From the NCBI RefSeq assembly GCF_016598575.1, contig NZ_CP066801.1, positions 1,360,501 to 1,424,500 on the forward strand: a stretch of DNA of 64,000 bases, read 5' to 3'. Origin of the DNA: Streptomyces sp. HSG2. Lineage in GTDB: Bacteria; Actinomycetota; Actinomycetes; Streptomycetales; Streptomycetaceae. Each line of letters begins with the position of its first letter. Position 1 is the first letter of the stretch. Under the pieces are notes generated by a model. That model saw nothing but the letters and a program-made list of their open reading frames with translations, had not been told where the DNA came from and did not search any database. Below, piece by piece: positions 59,041-64,000 of the stretch. The translations under genes and the position numbers were made by a program.

Positions 59041-59718
59041 ATGATCAGTATCAGGAACCTTACGAAGAGCCATGGTGGACACCCGGTTCTGAGCAACGTT
59101 TCCGCCGAATTCCGCACGGGCAGGGTCAGCTACCTCTTGGGCCCGAACGGAGCCGGGAAGACTACCCTTTTCACCTGCCTGGTCGGCCTGGAAACACACA
59201 CCGGAACCGTCGAGTTCGACGGCCGTCCACTGGCGGACGTGCGTGAGCACGTCTTCCCGGTGTTCGACGACTGTGCCCTGTACCCGCACTTGTCCGGCTT
59301 CGACAACCTGCACTTCCTCCTTGGCCGGAAGACCCACTGGGAAGATGTCCGCACGGTCGCGGACGGTGTGCTGGAGCGCGCGACGCTGCGCAAGCCGGCC
59401 GGGGCGCTTTCCTACGGGCAGCGCAAGAAGCTGTACACCGTGGGCCTGCTGCTGGCGCGGCCCTCGTACGTCGTCCTGGACGAGCTGGCGAACGGCCTGG
59501 ACTACGACAGCCTGCAGTGGCTGCGCGCCTCGCTGCAGCAGCTCAAGAAGGACAGCGTCGTGGTCGCCTCCGGCCACCAATTCGACTTCTACGACCGTGT
59601 CGCGGACGATGTGTTCGCCATATCCGAGAACGGGCTGAGCCAGCTTGATTTCAACCACGCCACCGGTGACCGGCTCGAAGACGCGTACCTGGCCCATCGC
59701 GCGCACGGTCCGCGTTGA
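59041..59718 (+). CDS. Small ABC transporter ATP-binding protein of the secreted-protein cassette
   Basis: A 225-residue ABC ATPase. Walker A is GPNGAGKT (34-41), the signature is LSYGQ (123-127) instead of LSGGQ, Walker B ends D147-E148 (YVVLDELANGLD) and the switch histidine is H179 (ASGHQ). The Q-loop glutamine is replaced by D76 (VFDDCALYPHL). It is shorter than the core ABC ATPases elsewhere in the window. The ATG at 59041 has GGGA eight bases upstream; ATG 59032 is an alternative. It follows the secreted-protein gene by 86 bases and overlaps the permease. Confidence 0.8.
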   Translation: MISIRNLTKSHGGHPVLSNVSAEFRTGRVSYLLGPNGAGKTTLFTCLVGLETHTGTVEFDGRPLADVREHVFPVFDDCALYPHLSGFDNLHFLLGRKTHWEDVRTVADGVLERATLRKPAGALSYGQRKKLYTVGLLLARPSYVVLDELANGLDYDSLQWLRASLQQLKKDSVVVASGHQFDFYDRVADDVFAISENGLSQLDFNHATGDRLEDAYLAHRAHGPR

Positions 59719-60610
59719 TCTGCGTTACCAGTGGGCGTCGCGATATTTCCTGTACACGCTCGTCTGCTTCATGGCGGTCGCGTCGGCTTTCGCTGTGGGC
59801 GCGTACGCCACTGCGCTCAGCGCGGTGAACAGCCTGCGGCAGGAGTGGGCGTTCCTGCGCCAAGAAGGCGGATACACCTTCGAGCGGGCCGTCGGCCTCG
59901 GCAGCGATCCCACCGACGATCCTCTCAAGGAGACCTGGGAGAGCGCCGGGCAGGCCGTGGCCAACCTCCACCCCTTGCAAGGCACCGTCAACCTGCTCCA
60001 AGTCCTGTGCTTCGTCATCGGTCCGCTCGTCTTCTTCACCTACGGCGCGATCGCACCGACCCGCGACGCGCACTACAAGACCCTGAAGTTCCGCGCGGTC
60101 CGCGAAGGACCGCGGAGGCTGTTCCTGTCCCAGGTCGTCGCCCTGACAGCGGCGGTCACCGCTCTGACCGCGGCGGCCTTCGTCGCAACACTGCTCACCA
60201 GCACGGCTCTGCACCTGGCCGTGAGCGGACGCGTCGACACCCGGCTACTCGAAGTGCCTGGTGACCTCTCCCCGGCCGACACCCTGCCGACCCTGGCCAT
60301 GACGCTCGCAACCGGCGGGGTCTTCGCCCTCCTGGGCATGAGCGCGGCGCTCATCGTTCGGCGCCCGCTGTATGTGCTGCCGGTGTTCCTGGTCGGCTTC
60401 TTCCTCGTACCCATCCTGGGCCGGTTCGACCCCCGCAACCTCCTGATGGCGATCGCCTACCCACACCTGGAGTTCGTCGGCGGATTCATTCCCCCCGCCC
60501 CCGCACGGGTGTCAGAGCTCGTCGCCGCCGCGCTCCTGGCCGTCGGCACGGCAGGGGTGCTGGCCGTCACCTATGCCGTGCACTCGCGCAGATCGCTCTA
60601 CACCACGTGA
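59666..60610 (+). CDS. ABC-2-like membrane permease of the secreted-protein cassette
   Basis: About 314 residues if the GTG at 59666 is used (an upstream TTG at 59645 is also in frame). Six hydrophobic segments are visible: YFLYTLVCFMAVASAFAVG, then LLQVLCFVIGPLVFFTYGAI, VVALTAAVTALTAAAFVATL, TLAMTLATGGVFALLGMSAA, YVLPVFLVGFFLVPIL and LVAAALLAVGTAGVLAVTYA. The first extracytoplasmic loop is long (about 70 residues). It overlaps the ATPase by about 50 bases, so the products should form one transporter. A family is not recognised beyond ABC-2-like. The gene ends 30 bases before the IS3 element. Confidence 0.7.
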   Translation: MTGSKTRTWPIARTVRVDLRYQWASRYFLYTLVCFMAVASAFAVGAYATALSAVNSLRQEWAFLRQEGGYTFERAVGLGSDPTDDPLKETWESAGQAVANLHPLQGTVNLLQVLCFVIGPLVFFTYGAIAPTRDAHYKTLKFRAVREGPRRLFLSQVVALTAAVTALTAAAFVATLLTSTALHLAVSGRVDTRLLEVPGDLSPADTLPTLAMTLATGGVFALLGMSAALIVRRPLYVLPVFLVGFFLVPILGRFDPRNLLMAIAYPHLEFVGGFIPPAPARVSELVAAALLAVGTAGVLAVTYAVHSRRSLYTT

Positions 60611-60699
60611 ACGCGTCAGTCCCTCTCTGTCAGCCTTGGGTGAGACGCCCCGCTTCGGCGGGTTAGCCTGAGAGGGCACGACAGGAGAACCACCCCCTC

Positions 60700-61083
60700 A
60701 TGACCAGCACCAAGCCTGCCGGATCCGACCCGGCTCCCCGGCCGAAGCGCCGCACTTTCAGCCCCGAGTACAAGCTGCGGATCGTGGCCGAGTACGACGC
60801 CGCGCCCAAGAACGAGAAGGGCGCAATCCTGCGCCGCGAGCGGCTGTACCACTCGCACGTCAAGGAATGGCGGGCCGCGCGGGATGCCGGGGCTCTGGAG
60901 AAGCTGGTCGACAAGCGCACCAGCCCGGCGAGGCCGAAGAAGTCTGCTGCCGAGGCGGAGAACGAGAGACTGCGCCGCCAGGTGGAACGGCTGGAGAAGG
61001 AACTGGCCCGCAACAAGGCCGCGTTGGAGGTAATGGGAAAAGCTTCCGCGCTCTTGGAAATGATCTCCGAGGGCGCGGACTGA
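60700..61083 (+). CDS. IS3-family transposase OrfA
   Basis: A 127-residue OrfA: the helix-turn-helix region RRTFSPEYKLRIVAEYD through AILRRERLYHSHVKEW, followed by a leucine-zipper-like segment (AENERLRRQVERLEKELARN). OrfA binds the IS ends and regulates transposition. It ends at TGA 61083, overlapping the orfB frame. Confidence 0.85.
   Translation: MTSTKPAGSDPAPRPKRRTFSPEYKLRIVAEYDAAPKNEKGAILRRERLYHSHVKEWRAARDAGALEKLVDKRTSPARPKKSAAEAENERLRRQVERLEKELARNKAALEVMGKASALLEMISEGAD
61035..61041 (+). other. -1 ribosomal frameshift slippery site
   Basis: GGGAAAA is arranged as G GGA AAA in the orfA frame, a canonical X XXY YYZ heptamer. Slipping by -1 continues without a stop into orfB (KSFRALGN...GLKAAADP), giving the OrfAB transposase. 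Confidence 0.75.
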
Positions 61084-62108
61084 AGGCTGCCGCCGACCCG
61101 GTGGTCGACGACGCGTTCACCGGCGTCGAGGGCAGGCTGGGCGTGACGGCCGCGTGCCGGCTGACCGGTCGATCGAGGGCCACCCACTACCGCCGGCTGC
61201 AGCCCCCGCCACCGTGCAGGCCCCGCTCGCCGCGGGTCCAGCCCGCGGCTCTGACGGCCGAAGAGCGGGCTGCGGTACTGGAGTTGATGAACCGCGACGA
61301 ATACGCCGAGCTGCCACCCGCGCAGATCTGGGCCCGCGAGCTGGATGCCGGGCGCTATCACTGCTCCGTCTCCACGATGTACCGGATCCTGCGCGAAAGG
61401 GGGCAGTCCGGTGAGCGCCGCCGCCAGGCCACCCATCCCGCCAAGACGGTGCCCGAGCTGGTGGCCACCGCCCCGTCGCAGGTGTTCACCTGGGACATCA
61501 CCAAGACGGCCGGACCGGCCAAGGGCATCTGGTACCACGCCTACGTCATCATCGACATCTTCAGCCGCTACATCGTCGGCCACACCGTCGAACTCGCCGA
61601 ATCGGCCGGACGGGCCGAGGAGTTGATCCGCGAGACCATCGCCCGCAACGGGATCGTGCCCGAGACCGTGCACGCGGACCGCGGCACCTCGATGACGAGC
61701 AAGAAGGTCTCCCAGCTGCTCATCGATCTCGGAGTGACAAGGTCGCACTCCCGGCCGAAGGTCTCCAACGACAACCCTTACAGCGAGGCACAGTTCAAGA
61801 CCACGAAGTACATGTCGGACTATCCCGAACGGTTCGACTCACTGGCCCACGCCCGCGAGTGGTTCGACGCGTTCATCGCGTACTACAATCATGAGCATCG
61901 GCATTCGGGCATCGGCTGGCACACGCCCGCTTCCGTCCACTTCGGGACCGCCGAGGAGGTCCGCGACCAGCGGGCCGTCACCCTCGCCGAGGCATACGCC
62001 CGCCACCCCGAACGCTTCGGCCGCCGCCCCCGACCACCCGAGATACCCCAGACCGCCTGGATCAACGACCCAGCCAAGCGCCGCGAACCCACACCACAAA
62101 TCTCATAG
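61080..62108 (+). CDS. IS3-family transposase OrfB (DDE integrase)
   Basis: About 342 residues in the -1 frame relative to orfA. The DDE core of the rve family is complete: first D in FTWDITKTAG, second D in HADRGTSM, and E in NPYSEAQFKTTKY. Normally translated as OrfAB by the slip at 61035-61041; a free start at CTG 61080 is less likely. All catalytic residues are kept, so the element may be active. Confidence 0.85.
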   Translation: MKAAADPVVDDAFTGVEGRLGVTAACRLTGRSRATHYRRLQPPPPCRPRSPRVQPAALTAEERAAVLELMNRDEYAELPPAQIWARELDAGRYHCSVSTMYRILRERGQSGERRRQATHPAKTVPELVATAPSQVFTWDITKTAGPAKGIWYHAYVIIDIFSRYIVGHTVELAESAGRAEELIRETIARNGIVPETVHADRGTSMTSKKVSQLLIDLGVTRSHSRPKVSNDNPYSEAQFKTTKYMSDYPERFDSLAHAREWFDAFIAYYNHEHRHSGIGWHTPASVHFGTAEEVRDQRAVTLAEAYARHPERFGRRPRPPEIPQTAWINDPAKRREPTPQIS

Positions 62109-62125
62109 CGTCACGACCGTCTCAC

Positions 62126-62561
62126 TGGACTTGAAATCTTCCGAGTCACCATCGCGAGGTACCCGATCGGGATGGCGGTGGCTCTCTCCTCCAGGGGATG
62201 TCCCCCACTGACGACGCGGCACGGGCCCTGCTGATCCGCCGCCCCACCGTGCCGAACATGAAGAACGAGAACGGTGAACGCGTACGCAAGGCCGCCTACT
62301 TCCTGTACTTCTTGTCCGCTGTCGGCCTCGTCCGGTGCAGATCGGCCATCCTCCAACCCACCTTGGGAAGATGGCAGTCCTGAGCGGAACTCCCACGACC
62401 TCCGCGGGCCTCAACCGGCGTAGTACATCTCGAGTGCTCGGTCGAAACCACCAACGCGGGACACGGCACCCAGAAGGCTCGCCGCCTGCAACGGGTTGGC
62501 GACCACGCGGGAGGAGCCCTCGGGCCGGTGCCCGTCGACCGCGGGCGGGCGTCACGCGGCG
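62126..62561. other. Debris after the IS element, no intact gene
   Basis: 436 bases. A minus-strand stretch near 62425-62520 encodes VVANPLQAASLLGAVSRVGG then FDRALEMYYAG and a stop, which looks like the end of a lost gene. A plus-strand 61-codon frame (62198-62383) lacks support. Probably eroded sequence. Confidence 0.4.
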
Positions 62562-63158
62562 CTACCGGCTCGGTGGCCAGGGGATGCCGGCCCGTTCGAG
62601 CATGCCGCTGTACCTCGCCCGGCGTCGACGGGCCAGGGCGACACCCAGTGCCCACAGACCCGCCGCGACCGCCCAGGCGCCGGCACACACCGTCACCGAG
62701 GTGGCGGTGAAACCGAACTGTGAGAGGGGAATGAGCAACACCAGCGGCAGGATCAGAAGTTGGACGAGCCCACGCTTCCTCTGCGTGCCGCTGTAGTCGA
62801 CCTCGATGCGCGCGTGGAGGAGACCGACCGCGTGTCGGGCCTCCGGAAGCGGTGTGAGGCGATCGCGGCCGGGACGCATACCGGGCAGCCGTCCCCCGTC
62901 GAGTGCGTCCGGGTACCGCTCGGCGGTGCGCTCGGCGCGCCGGGCCGCGTCCGGCATGCGGCGGAAGTCGAAGTAGGGGTTGGGGCTTCCGCCGGGAGAC
63001 AGCGAGGAGAGGCCGCCGTACTCGTACCCGTACTGCTCCGCGACGTAGGCGAAGGACGCGAACTTCTTCCGTGATCTCAGCAGATTGCGCGCGACGTGGC
63101 GCTCCGCGCCGTTCGTTCCGTCACGCGTCAGCGACCGCAGTTGTTGCCGCAAGAACAT
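62562..63158 (-). CDS. Small membrane protein, function unknown
   Basis: A 198-residue protein. The N-terminal 130 residues are soluble and basic (MFLRQQLRSLTRDGTNGAER, RKKFASFAYVAEQYGYEYGG, PNPYFDFRRMP), followed by two hydrophobic helices (LVQLLILPLVLLIPLSQFGF and VTVCAGAWAVAAGLWALGV) and a basic end. I do not recognise it. It is divergent from the T7SS-type gene 133 bases away and may be an immunity or accessory protein; that is only position-based. Confidence 0.65.
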   Translation of the reverse strand: MFLRQQLRSLTRDGTNGAERHVARNLLRSRKKFASFAYVAEQYGYEYGGLSSLSPGGSPNPYFDFRRMPDAARRAERTAERYPDALDGGRLPGMRPGRDRLTPLPEARHAVGLLHARIEVDYSGTQRKRGLVQLLILPLVLLIPLSQFGFTATSVTVCAGAWAVAAGLWALGVALARRRRARYSGMLERAGIPWPPSR

Positions 63159-63291
63159 CGACGCCCTCTCTTCATGGCTCGTGATCGTGGTCCATACGAT
63201 GGCGGTCGGCACCACGCGCATCGTAGGTCTCGTTCGCACGTCGGCTCCGACCGAGCGGACCTGATGCCTTGTCACGCGCGCAGGGGGATGG

Positions 63292-64000
63292 ATGGGATCG
63301 GCGAAGTTTCCGCACCTGGGTTTCGACCCGGCACCGGGCGACCCGGAGGCGGTCGAGCAGTTGGTCACCATGGTCGGCGTCGTCATTCGGGAGAGCGGCG
63401 ACGCCCGGACCAAACTGAACAGGATCGGCACTGTGGACGGTGTGTGGGTCGGCGATTCGGCGACCGCGTTCGCCGAGTCCGTATCGGTCATCCCGCCGTA
63501 CCTCGGGAAGTCCCTGAACGCGCTGGAGTCCGCCCACCGTGCGCTCTCCGCGTGGGAGAGCGGCCTGAGCGAATTCCGGTCACGCGCCCGTCGGCTGGAG
63601 CGGGAGGCGGCCGAAGCGGCGAGCCGGGTCGATGCCGAGAGGGGCCGGCTCGACGGGCTGCCGAGCGACACGTCGGGCATGACCGACACGGAGAGGGACG
63701 AGCACGCTCGGGACGTGAGGCGCGGGCGGCGCGCGTACGACGCGGCGAACGACGAGCTCGAAGCCGTTCGGGCCCGCGCCCGATCCCTGAACGCCGAGTT
63801 CACCGCGGTGGCCGACGTCGCGGCCCGGCAGGTGCGTGACGCGGCCGACGACGCTCCACCCGAGCCGGGTCTGTTCGACGGTCTGGTGGAAGAGTTCAGG
63901 GAGTTCCTGGGGGACGCGTGGGACACGATCACCGACCCCGACTTCTGGAAGCTCGTCGGTGACGTCCTGGCCGACATCGCCATGGTCATCGGTGTGATAT
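63292..64000 (+). CDS. WXG100/T7SS-type secreted protein N-terminus (possible polymorphic toxin), cut by window end
   Basis: 236 codons visible from ATG 63292 (AGGGGG upstream), open at the window end. It begins GSAKFPHLGFDPAPGDPEAV and has the WxG-type GVWVGDSATAFAESVSVIPP between two long helices, then an Ala/Arg/Glu-rich coiled segment and GLFDGLVEEFREFLGDAWDT, the domain order of Streptomyces T7SS-signal proteins that often carry a C-terminal toxin. No toxin domain is in view. It ends in a hydrophobic part (LADIAMVIGVI). Confidence 0.75.
   Translation, partial: MGSAKFPHLGFDPAPGDPEAVEQLVTMVGVVIRESGDARTKLNRIGTVDGVWVGDSATAFAESVSVIPPYLGKSLNALESAHRALSAWESGLSEFRSRARRLEREAAEAASRVDAERGRLDGLPSDTSGMTDTERDEHARDVRRGRRAYDAANDELEAVRARARSLNAEFTAVADVAARQVRDAADDAPPEPGLFDGLVEEFREFLGDAWDTITDPDFWKLVGDVLADIAMVIGVI

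Larger units (their letters stand above)
60640..62125 (+). mobile_element. IS3-family insertion sequence
   Basis: About 1486 bp containing orfA and orfB joined by a -1 frameshift. The ends carry a short inverted repeat GTGAGACG (60640-60647) and CGTCTCAC (62118-62125). TGG flanks both sides (60637-60639 and 62126-62128), a possible 3-bp target duplication. Ends are inferred and could shift by one base. Confidence 0.75.

Noticed and set aside
58085..62125. Composite transposon carrying the secreted-protein cassette
   Set aside because: The upstream relic is of a different IS type from the downstream IS3 element, so the two ends cannot act together.
57141..64000. tRNA-Arg used as attB with attR in the window
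   Set aside because: No second copy of the tRNA 3' end was found up to 64000 and no integrase gene is present; the element boundary, if any, is outside.

Overview
The window is high-GC actinobacterial DNA, almost certainly from Streptomyces or a very close relative. It carries the filament genes scy and filP, the actinobacterial mismatch endonuclease nucS, an atpIBEFHAGDC operon followed by a DUF2550 gene, and a thr/lys amino-acid block beside rho. Promoters of the TAGGAT/TAGGGT type recur, and so do start codons only 6-7 bases after a -10 box (leaderless mRNAs). The gene order from the AIM24/meaB region to the tRNA-Arg matches, as I recall it, the conserved core of Streptomyces chromosomes. 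The last 7 kb does not and looks acquired.

Layout: 1-2.1 kb holds the edge of a SchA/CurD-type (polyketide-associated) gene, then a thiamine-binding-type protein and a DUF3817 membrane protein. 2.2-5.8 kb has three tandem AIM24-family genes, split between the second and third by an IS200/IS605-type element with an intact TnpB and a divergent ribbon-helix-helix gene. 5.9-9.4 kb has a MarR regulator, meaB, a thiolase and methylmalonyl-CoA epimerase. 9.4-14.8 kb has scy and filP. 14.8-18.8 kb has two paralogous ABC-2 transporter pairs. 18.9-22 kb has a small zinc-type protein, an LLM flavin oxidoreductase, an SCO5389-type protein and nucS. 22-27.1 kb has a large membrane-anchored ATPase, a STAS protein, 3-hydroxyacyl-CoA dehydrogenase and a cobalamin adenosyltransferase. 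27.1-30.5 kb has small membrane proteins, a NarL-type two-component pair and the DUF2550 gene.

30.6-38.4 kb is the complete F1Fo ATP synthase operon. 38.8-46.7 kb holds a WecA/TagO-type glycosyltransferase, a SHMT-like enzyme, a phosphatase-fold protein, the threonylcarbamoyl-AMP synthase, prmC, prfA, rpmE and an LCP protein. Several of these adjoin or overlap and serve translation or cell-wall polymers. 47-57 kb holds rho, thrB, thrC, hom, lysA, the ArgRS-like nrtL, a response regulator and tRNA-Arg(CCG).

After the tRNA and a strong terminator the character changes. About 1.1 kb of degenerate DNA (with traces of a transposase) leads into a cassette for a secreted, cysteine-free, aromatic-rich small protein with a dedicated ABC ATPase and membrane permease. 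An IS3-family element with a canonical -1 frameshift site follows, then debris, a small membrane protein and the N-terminal part of a large T7SS/WXG-type secreted (possible polymorphic toxin) protein cut by the window end.

Functional threads: MeaB, methylmalonyl-CoA epimerase and the adenosyltransferase all support B12-dependent methylmalonyl-CoA mutase, and the thiolase and 3-hydroxybutyryl-CoA dehydrogenase fit C4-CoA metabolism next to it. Scy and FilP organise tip growth. The 58.4-60.6 kb cassette is the best candidate for an undescribed system.
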